Shown here: positions 37,830 to 47,096 of the stretch, piece after piece
Layout of the letters: each line of letters opens with the position of its first letter
Position numbering within the stretch: position 1 is the stretch's first letter
NCBI RefSeq assembly: GCF_028623165.1
Contig: NZ_CP117768.1
Coordinates: 4,092,001 to 4,156,000 of the forward strand
Source: Nostoc sp. UHCC 0926
GTDB lineage: Bacteria > Cyanobacteriota > Cyanobacteriia > Cyanobacteriales > Nostocaceae
DNA: 64,000 nucleotides
Direction of reading: 5' to 3'
Program-made: the position numbers and the translations under genes
Notes under the pieces: generated by a model
Databases searched by the model: none
Told to the model about the DNA's origin: nothing
The model's input: the letters and a program-made list of their open reading frames with translations, nothing else

Positions 37830-39014
37830 TCACACGCTAGATGCTTGCAATATTTGGTCGCAAATCTGGTGACACCTCTGCTCAAAATTTTCATAGGAAA
37901 AATACTCTAATCCTTGCGGTATTACTCCTTTGGAACGCTTCAACGCCTCTAGAATTCCCGCCTTTACTTCTTCTGGATCATCAGGATTAACAAGAATGCC
38001 TAGTAAACCATTTCGTACTGCCTCACGACTGCCATCAACTTTACTCGCAACTACGGGAATACCGCAAGCCATTGCTTCTAAAAAAACAAAGCCAAATCCT
38101 TCTCCCTTACTCGGCATCACATAAACATCTGCTAGCCGATAGTGGTCGGCTTTTTTGGCTTCAGAAATAAATCCTGTGAAAATCACTTTTGCCTGAAGAT
38201 TAAGCGATCGCGCTTTCTCCTCTAATCTCTCTCTATCCGATCCTTCTCCCACTATTAAGTAGGATAAATTAGGAATTATTTCACTCAATTTAGGCAGCAA
38301 CTCGATTACTTCATCAAACCCCTTATATCGTTCATAAGAGTCCAAGCGTCCCAATGTCATCAGAACTATCTTGTCCTTCAGTCCATATTGGGAAATAAGT
38401 TCAGAATTTTTGTCATCATGCCTATACTGGTCAAGAGCGATCGCATTTGGCAGTAAAAATTGTTGCACCTTGGGTATATTTGCCCAGGATTGAAAGCGAT
38501 TCAATGTAATTTGGCTGATAGAGACAACAAAATCTACTGCTGGAAGACAATAGTTAACTAGGCTGTTATGAGGCTTCCAGGCTTCGATGCCATAGATTTC
38601 TAGAAGGATAGGCGCTCTTGTCCACAGTTTAACTAGCCAGGCAAGTGGTAGCATATAAAGATGACCACAGACAATTAAATTGAATTTAGGGTTGGCTCTG
38701 ATGGTATGAAAAATGGTACAAATGTAAGCCAACTTACCTTTTATTCCTGAAGTAATATATGTGAGTTTCTGAGGCAAAGTTTCAATGCGATCAACAATGT
38801 TCCGGGGAATAGCTACTACTTCATGACAGTTCTCAGCACTACAGAGACAGTTAATAAAGTCTCGGTTGTACTGTGAGATACCCCCGCGCCCTCCAAAGGC
38901 ATCTGTTAACAGAAAAAATATCCTCATTTTTTTCAACAAATAATAGAAATTCCTAAAAGTCTTTATCAAAAGTGTTAAGCTTACTTTTATAGGATTCCTT
39001 GCTAGGTTTTTCAC
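37830..39014 (-). CDS. Glycosyltransferase family 4
   Basis: A 394-residue GT-B enzyme, or 365 if started at MRIFFLLTDAFGGRGGISQY, where homology begins. The hinge has VLMTLGRLDSYERYKGFDEV, and the donor site reads DVYVMPSKGEGFGFVFLEAM (E-x7-E). The first ATG overlaps the stop of the polymerase gene (ATGA, 39011-39014), which favours the longer start by coupling. Resembles mannosyl/galactosyl transferases of exopolysaccharide clusters; donor unknown. Confidence 0.89.
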   Translation of the reverse strand: MKNLARNPIKVSLTLLIKTFRNFYYLLKKMRIFFLLTDAFGGRGGISQYNRDFINCLCSAENCHEVVAIPRNIVDRIETLPQKLTYITSGIKGKLAYICTIFHTIRANPKFNLIVCGHLYMLPLAWLVKLWTRAPILLEIYGIEAWKPHNSLVNYCLPAVDFVVSISQITLNRFQSWANIPKVQQFLLPNAIALDQYRHDDKNSELISQYGLKDKIVLMTLGRLDSYERYKGFDEVIELLPKLSEIIPNLSYLIVGEGSDRERLEEKARSLNLQAKVIFTGFISEAKKADHYRLADVYVMPSKGEGFGFVFLEAMACGIPVVASKVDGSREAVRNGLLGILVNPDDPEEVKAGILEALKRSKGVIPQGLEYFSYENFEQRCHQICDQILQASSV

Positions 39015-40441
39015 TGTACATTTTTAATTTTTTTTGTTGTTGCTTCTAGCACAAATATCAAAGCCCATATCAACAAAGCATCTCTAATAAAATTGTAAGT
39101 TACAAAGCTGATGCATCCAAGAATACTTGGAGCATAAAGTATAGAGCAAGTGTAAGCAAAAGATATCCTTAAAGTTATTCTTAGTAATTGTTTTTTTAAC
39201 CTGCCAATATATCCACTCAGTTTTGTTAAGTAGAAAGACATAATTAGTGAAAACATAAAAACTGCTCCATAACCTCCCCTCTCAAAAGCATCAGCCATAG
39301 AAGTTATAGGTGCGTTAGTAAATTGAGTGATATATACACCATATTCATCTCTTAATCTTTCCCCTCCATCATCCATAGGCTCTTTGTCGCCTATAATTTT
39401 AGGCATAAATGCTGTTGCAATACGTTCAAAGTTGCGTAACCCAATATAAGATCCAGTCTCAGCAACATGATCGATTACTATTTGTCCTGTAGGCTCTGCG
39501 ATTCTCGTAAAAGTACTATAAAGAGGGTCATCATAATCAGATCCCGTTGCTTCTAAATTTCCAGTGGCAGCTTTACCTATAAGTGTTATACGAGTAACTA
39601 GATTTCTAGAGTCACTAAAATCTAAGTTTCCTCTAACATTGCCAATTATAATACTAAAAAACAAAACAAATGGGATTGAAATTACAATAAATTTTTTGAT
39701 ATCTTTAGACTTAAGCTTTGAATAAAAGCTTCCTAAAATGGTATAAATAAGCATCCGAATACTCATGCCACGTCCACCAGTTAGACTAGCTATCAGCATA
39801 GATAAAAGCACAATTATTAGATTAACAATATTTGATTGATTCAGAAGTGGTCGATTTAAACGAAATCCTAAGAATAGAAAAAATAAATACTGCAATGTAC
39901 TAAAAGCACTTAAAAAGTATAATATGCTTCCAGGCTCCACTATGTTTCCGATCTCTTGTCTAGAGAAAAAACCACCAGTTAAATAATTGACAACCAGAAA
40001 AAATACAAAAATAGCACCAGTTATTTTAAATCCTTTAGAGGTTAATTCATTTGTGATTTTTTCATTATAATTTAAGCTTTTAGACTGAGATTTTTTAAAA
40101 GGTTCAGCAATTAAAGTGCCTACTAAACTTCCCCACATTATTAGGTTAATCAAAACCATTGTAACTACGGTATGAGTACCAATATTGAAGCCTTTTGGAG
40201 ATAGAAAATATACGCAACCTAAGAACCCAATGACCCAACAAATAAATTGACTTATTGAATAGCTTATTGATAGCATCCGAGTTTGCAAACTTCCATCTAA
40301 TACTGACAAACGTATCATCAAAATTAAAGGAATAGTAGCAAAAATTCCCAAAGACAATTCAAAAAGGCCAAAAAAACCTGGAATAACTGAAAATATTAGT
40401 AGAAATACTAATGTTGTGTCTAAATAAGAAAGTTTATTCAT
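39011..40441 (-). CDS. O-antigen/exopolysaccharide polymerase-like membrane protein (Wzy)
   Basis: A 476-residue integral membrane protein with about 11-12 hydrophobic segments (LDTTLVFLLIFSVIPGFFGL at the start; LLSMLIASLTGGRGMSIRML in the middle) and one large soluble loop around residues 275-370 (RGNLDFSDSRNLVTRITLIG). Wzy proteins polymerise lipid-linked repeat units at the outer face of the inner membrane and are recognised by this topology more than by sequence. Position next to a Wzx flippase supports the call. Confidence 0.72.
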   Translation of the reverse strand: MNKLSYLDTTLVFLLIFSVIPGFFGLFELSLGIFATIPLILMIRLSVLDGSLQTRMLSISYSISQFICWVIGFLGCVYFLSPKGFNIGTHTVVTMVLINLIMWGSLVGTLIAEPFKKSQSKSLNYNEKITNELTSKGFKITGAIFVFFLVVNYLTGGFFSRQEIGNIVEPGSILYFLSAFSTLQYLFFLFLGFRLNRPLLNQSNIVNLIIVLLSMLIASLTGGRGMSIRMLIYTILGSFYSKLKSKDIKKFIVISIPFVLFFSIIIGNVRGNLDFSDSRNLVTRITLIGKAATGNLEATGSDYDDPLYSTFTRIAEPTGQIVIDHVAETGSYIGLRNFERIATAFMPKIIGDKEPMDDGGERLRDEYGVYITQFTNAPITSMADAFERGGYGAVFMFSLIMSFYLTKLSGYIGRLKKQLLRITLRISFAYTCSILYAPSILGCISFVTYNFIRDALLIWALIFVLEATTKKIKNVQ

Positions 40442-40632
40442 TTTTGTGAGTGTAGTAGTTCTGTAACTTATAATCTCATATTCATTTAGTTGGATAACAA
40501 ACTAGAATTGGTCAACTTCTAGTTTAGACTTGATCTTAATCTTGACTATAGAAATCCATTTAATTTTTGAAAACCCAAGCTGACTGAAAGGTTGCTGGAG
40601 AAAACTTTGGTTCTCAGTATACCTAGCAAGAC

Positions 40633-42174
40633 TCAAGTCGGATGTTTATAGCTTAAAGATGTAAATTTATAAAATAGTTTAATTAGTCTATAACGCACAT
40701 CTATAGATAAATATTGCCATTGCCATAAATATAGTCCTATCAAAATTATCCCTCCAACTATTGATGCAATTAACGGACTCAACCAATATAGTCCTACAGA
40801 TATATAAGTCAACCCCACTATGACAACAGCAAAAAAAGCTGAAACAATTTTAGTAAAGAGTAAGTTACCACCCAGACTCCTCAGTTCTAAGATGGTGTAA
40901 ATTGTTGCGATTATCCCTGAACCAATGATTTCACTACAGACTATTGCTATACCTACAGCAACCAAGCCATATTTAGCCAAAAAAAGACTAGTTATGCCTA
41001 AAATAATTGTCGTTTGCACAACCGCAATTGTTGTTTGTGCTTTTATATGATTAATCCCCATTAGATAAATGCTTTGAGGATTACCAAAGTTTTTTAGCGA
41101 AATTGACCAAGCTAATATTAGGTAAAGTACCCAATTAAAGCTAATTTGACCTCTTGTCCAATGCAAATATATTGGTTCGATACATGGTAGTGTAATCACT
41201 AAGCCAAGATTTATTAATAGGCCTCCTGACCACCAAGCCGTAGAAATCATATCTGCTAATTTTTTATGTTCACCCTGAGTATGATAGCGGGTCATCTCAG
41301 GTATTAATGACATGGTAACAATTGCAGTTCCTGCTAAAAAAGCATTAGTAAGAGTTCGCATAGTGCTAAGTGTAGGAATAAATGCTGCTCCAACTATGCC
41401 AGACACAAATAAAGTTAACCCATTATTTTGTAATTGTGATAAAAATCCTACACCTGTAAGAAAAAACGATTTACAAACATTAGTAAATGCTATTCTCCAA
41501 CTACCATTAGTCCAAAAGGGATAAAGGTTATGAAAGATTTGATATACTTCTGTAAAGAAAAATATGTATATAATTAGGGAAACAAAACTGCTAACTATAG
41601 AAGCTATCAGTAGTTTTCCTCCTAATATAGCAGTCAATAAAATACTAGTTACTTTAAAAAACTGTGCAATTATTCCCCAGGTGGTAAACCTAACATACAT
41701 TCCAAGTGGTAAGTAAAGACGAGATAGAATACCTCCAACAGAACCAGTTAATATCCATGTAACTACTAAAATAATAAGTGCAACTCCAATTTCTTGATTT
41801 TCTGTTATTACTGAGCTACTTCCCAAAACTTTTTCTATAAAACCAAAAGCTATGATTCCAATTAATATTATTAATTGCAAACAGCCTAATATTCCCGCCA
41901 TCCAAATACTAGAGGCTAATGTCTGTTTTAATTTTTCTGTATCAGATCCAGTTATGTAAAACTTAGTTAACTCGTTACCAACATAGTTTTGATGACCATT
42001 ATCAATAGTTTGCAATAAACTTAGAAATGCAGATATCGTTAGCCATAATCCATAACTCTCAACACCCCAAAATTTAATGAGAATTGGAACAATTAAAACA
42101 GTCTGACCCAAATTGAAAGCAAATGAAAAAATATTAACAACAATGCCATTTAAAGCACGTCTTTCTACATTCAT
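40633..42174 (-). CDS. wzx: Polysaccharide flippase (Wzx/MATE-like)
   Basis: A 513-residue membrane protein with about 14 predicted helices. The start (RALNGIVVNIFSFAFNLGQT, VLIVPILIKFWGVESYGLWL) is typical of oligosaccharide flippases that move undecaprenyl-linked repeat units across the inner membrane. Segments such as GLTLFVSGIVGAAFIPTLST fit the MOP superfamily. It lies next to the polymerase and among glycosyltransferases, consistent with a Wzx/Wzy pathway. Confidence 0.83.
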   Translation of the reverse strand: MNVERRALNGIVVNIFSFAFNLGQTVLIVPILIKFWGVESYGLWLTISAFLSLLQTIDNGHQNYVGNELTKFYITGSDTEKLKQTLASSIWMAGILGCLQLIILIGIIAFGFIEKVLGSSSVITENQEIGVALIILVVTWILTGSVGGILSRLYLPLGMYVRFTTWGIIAQFFKVTSILLTAILGGKLLIASIVSSFVSLIIYIFFFTEVYQIFHNLYPFWTNGSWRIAFTNVCKSFFLTGVGFLSQLQNNGLTLFVSGIVGAAFIPTLSTMRTLTNAFLAGTAIVTMSLIPEMTRYHTQGEHKKLADMISTAWWSGGLLINLGLVITLPCIEPIYLHWTRGQISFNWVLYLILAWSISLKNFGNPQSIYLMGINHIKAQTTIAVVQTTIILGITSLFLAKYGLVAVGIAIVCSEIIGSGIIATIYTILELRSLGGNLLFTKIVSAFFAVVIVGLTYISVGLYWLSPLIASIVGGIILIGLYLWQWQYLSIDVRYRLIKLFYKFTSLSYKHPT

Positions 42175-42539
42175 ACATAAATACCTTGATGGGGTTCATT
42201 TTACGGATTACTGATAAACAAACATCAACATACTGTATTGTTTTTAGATTTAATGAATTTAATATCTTAAGAGATATAGTATTTGGCAATAGATTTGAGG
42301 GTAACCTTAGTATGATTAGCAATATTTGAAATATTCTATAAACTCGACTTTATCCATTTGCTAAAGGATTACCAAAAGAGCGATCGCGTAACTTAAAATA
42401 TTATTTATCAGTACCTTTTAATTTTTCGATATCACTAAAATTAATGACAACAGAAAAAGTTTTGCTCTCTAAGCTATAACTTTTATCAAATACAGGGGTT
42501 ACGTTCTTTGATTTGGATAAAGTCGAGCTAAGTTTTAAT
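42175..42539. other. Gene-poor spacer within EPS locus
   Basis: About 365 AT-rich bases between the flippase and a methyltransferase. A minus-strand open frame crosses 42401-42607 and reads NRLKLSSTLSKSKNVTPVFD and more, but it overlaps the end of the methyltransferase gene in another frame and has no family I recognise. It may be the remnant of a lost gene. One GCGATCGC site at about 42380. Confidence 0.4.
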
Positions 42540-43202
42540 CTATTTGACACTATTTTTAATGACAGCACCCACTGCAATGTGTGAAGCGCATGACATCGAC
42601 CTTCCATAGGTATTAAAAAGCTTGTGAATAGTCTTAGAGTACATCAATCCAAATTTATTTTTTTTTGGTTTTGGCAATACGTATGTATGAGCAATTTTGT
42701 TCAAATTAGTTTTAACATTATAAAATCCTACATATTCAAAATATTCTTCTAACAAATCAACAGAACGACGCTTACAATACTCTTTATAGAAAGTAGGATT
42801 AATTCGCCAACAATCAATTGGATAATCATGAATTGGCCATACTGTTGGAGTGATGATAACACAAGTTCCATTGGGTTCTAAAATAGAAAATACGTTATCT
42901 AATACTCTGATTGGATCAAAAGTATGCTCTAAAACATTAAGAACTAAAATGGAAGGAAATTTATTTACAAATACTTTATTAATTTCAATTTCTGAATCTT
43001 CAAAATTAGCAACAATATTAACTCCTTCTCCTGGATACATATCGGTTCCAATGTATTTTAATCCAGCATTTTTGAGTAAACTTTTACAATTATTTCCTTC
43101 ACCGCCACCACCTGCACCAAGGTCTAAACATGGAGAAGAAATCAGACCAGCATTAAGTAATTTTTTAATATATTCAAAATCTGCTCCTATCATTTCACTC
43201 AT
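42540..43202 (-). CDS. Class I SAM-dependent methyltransferase
   Basis: A 220-residue protein: CLDLGAGGGGEGNNCKSLLK (motif I), YIGTDMYPGEGVNIVANFED, FPSILVLNVLEHTFDPIRVL, and NGTCVIITPTVWPIHDYPID. It overlaps the upstream FkbM methyltransferase by 8 bases, so the two are coupled. It probably methylates a sugar of the repeat unit; substrate unknown. Confidence 0.8.
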   Translation of the reverse strand: MSEMIGADFEYIKKLLNAGLISSPCLDLGAGGGGEGNNCKSLLKNAGLKYIGTDMYPGEGVNIVANFEDSEIEINKVFVNKFPSILVLNVLEHTFDPIRVLDNVFSILEPNGTCVIITPTVWPIHDYPIDCWRINPTFYKEYCKRRSVDLLEEYFEYVGFYNVKTNLNKIAHTYVLPKPKKNKFGLMYSKTIHKLFNTYGRSMSCASHIAVGAVIKNSVK

Positions 43203-43986
43203 CTCCTATGTTAGTTCTAATAACAAGTTCATATAGTTCTTTTCTTAGAAAAAGTGCATCAGTACCGACTATCACACCATTAGAACCTCTAACAAAGTCA
43301 TATAAATTAAAAAGATAATAACCATATTGACTCAGTAAGCCGCAAAGCTCATAAAAGATAACCTGATCATTATAAATCTCAGTGAAAGACACTTCAGTAT
43401 AAATTAAATCAATATGAGCGCCTTTAAGCATATTCTCAGCACCAATTAATACCTTGTCTTCTGTCCCCTGAGTATCCATTTTAAGAATATCAATATTAAA
43501 CACATTATGGACTGTGCATATGTTATCAATCGTGTTGATAGGAACATTTATTACGCGCTTTACCTCAAAGTAAGTTTCTGGATAGAAGTAAGACACCTGA
43601 TCTGATGGTGCTAGAAGTGAAGCAGTTTGACCACCTGTATCATAAAAATCGCTACTTCTTAATTCACAATCCAGAGCAATATTGAAAGGAATTATCATTG
43701 AGTCTTTCTTAGCTAAAGTTACTATCTCGTTATAACAACTCTTAGAAGGTTCAAAAGAATATACGGTTGCCAAAGAAAATAGACTTCTATACTTAGCTGC
43801 TGATTGTCCAATATTTGCACCAACATCAAAGACAACTTTAACATCTTTAGCTAAAATTTGACAAATTCTCTTTTGTTCGTTAAAAGCATCTTGTATCTCT
43901 CCTACTACTTTGAAGGAAGGTTTTCGACTAATTTCGTATCCCAACTGATTGATAAATTCTGCAAGTCTGCGTTTAATTAAGGACAT
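43195..43986 (-). CDS. FkbM family methyltransferase
   Basis: A 263-residue methyltransferase of the FkbM type: VKVVFDVGANIGQSAAKYRS, TVYSFEPSKSCYNEIVTLAK, and DILKMDTQGTEDKVLIGAEN followed by IYTEVSFTEIY. FkbM enzymes O-methylate sugar hydroxyls and are common in cyanobacterial glycan clusters. It lies between two other methyltransferases; the second FkbM gene is only distantly similar, so they likely act on different positions. Confidence 0.88.
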   Translation of the reverse strand: MSLIKRRLAEFINQLGYEISRKPSFKVVGEIQDAFNEQKRICQILAKDVKVVFDVGANIGQSAAKYRSLFSLATVYSFEPSKSCYNEIVTLAKKDSMIIPFNIALDCELRSSDFYDTGGQTASLLAPSDQVSYFYPETYFEVKRVINVPINTIDNICTVHNVFNIDILKMDTQGTEDKVLIGAENMLKGAHIDLIYTEVSFTEIYNDQVIFYELCGLLSQYGYYLFNLYDFVRGSNGVIVGTDALFLRKELYELVIRTNIGDE

Positions 43987-44005
43987 ATGTGATTAACTCA
44001 GCAAT

Positions 44006-44866
44006 CTATAAAGTATTTCGTATTTGATTAGCTATACTTTCATCCATAAACAAGAAGTTATGTACTGACCAGTTATCATAACCAGTTTCGCTAACCTCGA
44101 CAACCTCGTGTTTGGAAATTCTACGAAATAATCCATCTGCAGTAAAGCATTCGTAACCGGTTTTCCAAAAAAAATCAAAGGTGGCAATAAGATTTGGATT
44201 GATCTTAATGCTCTGAGGCTGATGCTCTTTAGTTGCAATTTCTACCATCCAAATGGGTTTGGGTTTTAGTAATAAGTGCTTGGTTGCACCTTCTAATACA
44301 TTTTTTTCTGCACCTTCAACATCTATTAGAACAAAACATTGTTTACCTGAAAGCCTGTCGCACAGAATATTATCTAGGGTTGTAGTAGGAATAGTCCTGA
44401 CATAGTGCTCCGGTATCCCCATCCACCCCTTGACCAACGATGCTCCTTTCGCACCACCATAAATATCTACTAGACCCACTTTATTACTTAGAGCAAGTGG
44501 AAAAATCTCGATACTCTCATCCCATTTGTTAGCACTGATATTCTTAGTAAGATACTGTACGTTCAAATCAATTGGTTCAAAAGCAAAAACATATTTACCT
44601 AACTTTAGAGCTAGACAACAGTAATAGCCAATGTTTGCACCGATATTAATAAAAACATCTACTTTTTCTAAACATTTGACTGCGACATTCCATTCTCTAG
44701 TCTCAAATAGTCCTTGTTGCATAACTGGATCACCAGAAAATTTGAAACCCATTGGTGTATCTTTGGGTGTTTCTGAAAGAAATTGTCTATCTCGCGAGAT
44801 TCGATACATCTGTGCTAAACTTGGAAACCGATCAACTAACGGCTTCAAAACTTTGACTATTTGCAT
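44006..44866 (-). CDS. FkbM family methyltransferase
   Basis: A 286-residue FkbM-type protein: DVFINIGANIGYYCCLALKL, YVFAFEPIDLNVQYLTKNIS, FVLIDVEGAEKNVLEGATKH and PKPIWMVEIATKEH. The acidic VEGAE loop is the family hallmark. It shares little beyond the core with the neighbouring FkbM protein. O-methylation of a sugar in the repeat unit is expected; the position is unknown. Confidence 0.88.
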   Translation of the reverse strand: MQIVKVLKPLVDRFPSLAQMYRISRDRQFLSETPKDTPMGFKFSGDPVMQQGLFETREWNVAVKCLEKVDVFINIGANIGYYCCLALKLGKYVFAFEPIDLNVQYLTKNISANKWDESIEIFPLALSNKVGLVDIYGGAKGASLVKGWMGIPEHYVRTIPTTTLDNILCDRLSGKQCFVLIDVEGAEKNVLEGATKHLLLKPKPIWMVEIATKEHQPQSIKINPNLIATFDFFWKTGYECFTADGLFRRISKHEVVEVSETGYDNWSVHNFLFMDESIANQIRNTL

Positions 44867-44907
44867 AAATTTATAAAGTCGAAAGTTACTCAGAATTTAA
44901 TGCAATG

Positions 44908-46047
44908 CTAAACTAACTGATTGCTAAAAAAAGATGAAAGTTTATTAGCTATATTTTGAGAGTCTTGAGATGGTTTATTAGAGACTCTGCACCAGTCCTC
45001 ATCGTTGGGGATATCATGCCACCAAGGGTATCTTGCTATCTTAAAGCTGTTTGAAATTAAGCCAGCCATAAATGAAAATCCGCTAGGGCTTAAAACAAGT
45101 ATGTCACTAAATACCTTATCATTCATCGTCTCATACTGATCGTAATTGATAAATAGATTCGTATTCTTGAAACATAATAAAGATGAGAAGTCTTTTTCGT
45201 TACCTTGAGAGTAGATATTAAAGGTCATATCATAAGCTGGAAGAGAGTTTATGATGACTTCCAATAGCTCTGAGAAGAATGTTAATTCTAGATAACGTTC
45301 CTTCCAATTTTTGTGATGCTTTTGGCGCATTAATTCTATATCGCCTCTTCTTATGTGAACTGCAACTGTAAGCATTCTTTTATTACCATACTTCATCTCT
45401 AATAAAATTTTAGACGGTGAATGCGAGCTAAAGTAGCAGAGTTTTAGCTCATTCAAAAAGAGATGATGTTGATATAAATTTTGTCCATCTGCCAAAACAA
45501 ATAGAGTTGGATATTTGGGTTTGTAGGAACTAATAATATTTTTGATTCCGACACATGGATCTGTTGTTCTATAATTAAACTCAGGTAACCTAACAATCCT
45601 AATGCTAGGTATTTTTAGTACTTCTTTAAGAGAAATATTATTACCTTCAAGAGCAAGAAATTTATTCCATCCAGAAGGTAAGGATATATGGACAAATTGA
45701 AGTCCACAAATTCTAGCAATAATTCGACCCGTATTCCATTCCGAAAAAGCATGACCTATCCCAGTTGTTGGATGAGGGATTGCAGTTAAAAAGCAAGGAT
45801 AAATCTTGTCTGTCGGATTGAGTGCTTCCCTACTCAGATTGCTAACACTTCTTTTGGAAAGATGTTTATCTAATTTTTTAAAAAATGGTAAGTAAAAAAT
45901 TACTTTCCCCTTAATCATTCTGACTCGACGAAAGTTGTCAATTTTAAACAATACTTCAATATATCTTTCTACTTTATTAGAAAGAAAACTTAAAAATGAA
46001 GTCATAAGTCTTCTCCTTAAACTGCTGTCAACACTGGCAAACATCAA
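44908..46047 (-). CDS. Fucosyltransferase-like glycosyltransferase (HxRRGD motif)
   Basis: A 379-residue protein with TVAVHIRRGDIELMRQKHHK at about residues 222-241, the H-x-R-R-G-D motif used by alpha-1,2/1,6-fucosyltransferases and related GT-B enzymes to bind GDP-fucose. GIGHAFSEWNTGRIIARICG near residue 96 is also typical of that group (G-x-G-N/H-type loop). The C-terminal KVFSDILVLSPSGFSFMAGL resembles the donor-site strand-loop of the family. No GDP-fucose synthesis gene is in the window. Frame starts at MMFASVD; an internal MTSFLSFL start is possible. Confidence 0.68.
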   Translation of the reverse strand: MMFASVDSSLRRRLMTSFLSFLSNKVERYIEVLFKIDNFRRVRMIKGKVIFYLPFFKKLDKHLSKRSVSNLSREALNPTDKIYPCFLTAIPHPTTGIGHAFSEWNTGRIIARICGLQFVHISLPSGWNKFLALEGNNISLKEVLKIPSIRIVRLPEFNYRTTDPCVGIKNIISSYKPKYPTLFVLADGQNLYQHHLFLNELKLCYFSSHSPSKILLEMKYGNKRMLTVAVHIRRGDIELMRQKHHKNWKERYLELTFFSELLEVIINSLPAYDMTFNIYSQGNEKDFSSLLCFKNTNLFINYDQYETMNDKVFSDILVLSPSGFSFMAGLISNSFKIARYPWWHDIPNDEDWCRVSNKPSQDSQNIANKLSSFFSNQLV

Positions 46048-46078
46048 GCAATTTCAGCATTTGATGCTATTATCAATA

Positions 46079-47065
46079 CTATTTATCTACCTTCTCTCTG
46101 AGCGCTAAATTATTTTTACTGGGAATATAACTGGAAAAATTAAGTATCCCTCTAAAAGGGTATAAAACAATCAGAATTAACCAAAAAGGAAGTAAAAGAA
46201 AGGTATCTTTTTTAAGAAAATTTTTAGCTAAAACTAGATTATCCAAGTCTTTATGCTTATAATTTAGCAAAAGATAATATATGTTAACTATGTATGAGTA
46301 AACATAATAGATAAATCGTTCGATAGTTAGGCGTAACCAACCAGATTGAGAAAACTCAATTTCCCGATGCTTGAGATGCATCTCTTTTATCATCGAACTG
46401 ATCTTCCAGGTATTATCATCAAACTGTCGAGTTTCTAAATAGCTTCGGACAACAGGTTTTGCAACATAAAATGCATCCCAATCATGGAGAAGCGACATCC
46501 ACATATCAACGTCGGCATAAAAGCCATATATTGAGTTAAACATTCCCAATTTTTCAAATAGTGATTTTCGGCCTATCGCAATACCAAATACGGGTGAATC
46601 AAATCCCCAACGACGAAAAAATATCTGACGTAGTAGATATTTACCTGATACTACTCCTTCAAATGGCTCTTTACATATGCGGACAATTTTTTCAGTGTCA
46701 TTAATGGTTGTATGTTGATAAAAAGCAAATGCTACATTGGGATATTTGTCTAATGCCTCGTACCATAGAGCAAACAGTTCTGGCTCGTACCTATCAGCAT
46801 CATGTAAAATAGCAACATATTCATATTTTGCTATTCTGATACCTTCGTTAAGATTGTGAGGCATTCTTAAATTGCGATCGCGTCTAACATAATGAATCCG
46901 ATTATCTTTGGCAGAAAATTCTTCACAAATTTCTTTTGTATGATCTGGTGAGCAATCATCACAAATAATAAGTTCAAAATCTGCAAAAGATTGATTCAGA
47001 ATATCTTGTATTGCTAATCTCAGTCTTTCTGCACGATTATATGTAACAAGAACAGCACTAATCAT
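46079..47065 (-). CDS. Glycosyltransferase family 2
   Basis: A 328-residue GT-A enzyme: MISAVLVTYNRAERLRLAIQ, FELIICDDCSPDHTKEICEE and YVAILHDADRYEPELFALWY with the metal-binding HDAD in place of a plain DxD. A C-terminal hydrophobic segment (TFLLLPFWLILIVLYPFRGI) suggests membrane contact. Part of the minus-strand assembly genes; 31 bases after the next upstream transferase. Donor unknown. Confidence 0.89.
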   Translation of the reverse strand: MISAVLVTYNRAERLRLAIQDILNQSFADFELIICDDCSPDHTKEICEEFSAKDNRIHYVRRDRNLRMPHNLNEGIRIAKYEYVAILHDADRYEPELFALWYEALDKYPNVAFAFYQHTTINDTEKIVRICKEPFEGVVSGKYLLRQIFFRRWGFDSPVFGIAIGRKSLFEKLGMFNSIYGFYADVDMWMSLLHDWDAFYVAKPVVRSYLETRQFDDNTWKISSMIKEMHLKHREIEFSQSGWLRLTIERFIYYVYSYIVNIYYLLLNYKHKDLDNLVLAKNFLKKDTFLLLPFWLILIVLYPFRGILNFSSYIPSKNNLALREKVDK

Positions 47066-47096
47066 ATTAGAATACTTAAAAACAGTAGAAGCATAT

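Noticed and set aside
42401..42607. 68-codon minus-strand frame overlapping a methyltransferase end
   Set aside because: Overlaps a confident gene in another frame and has no recognisable domain; noted only as a possible remnant.
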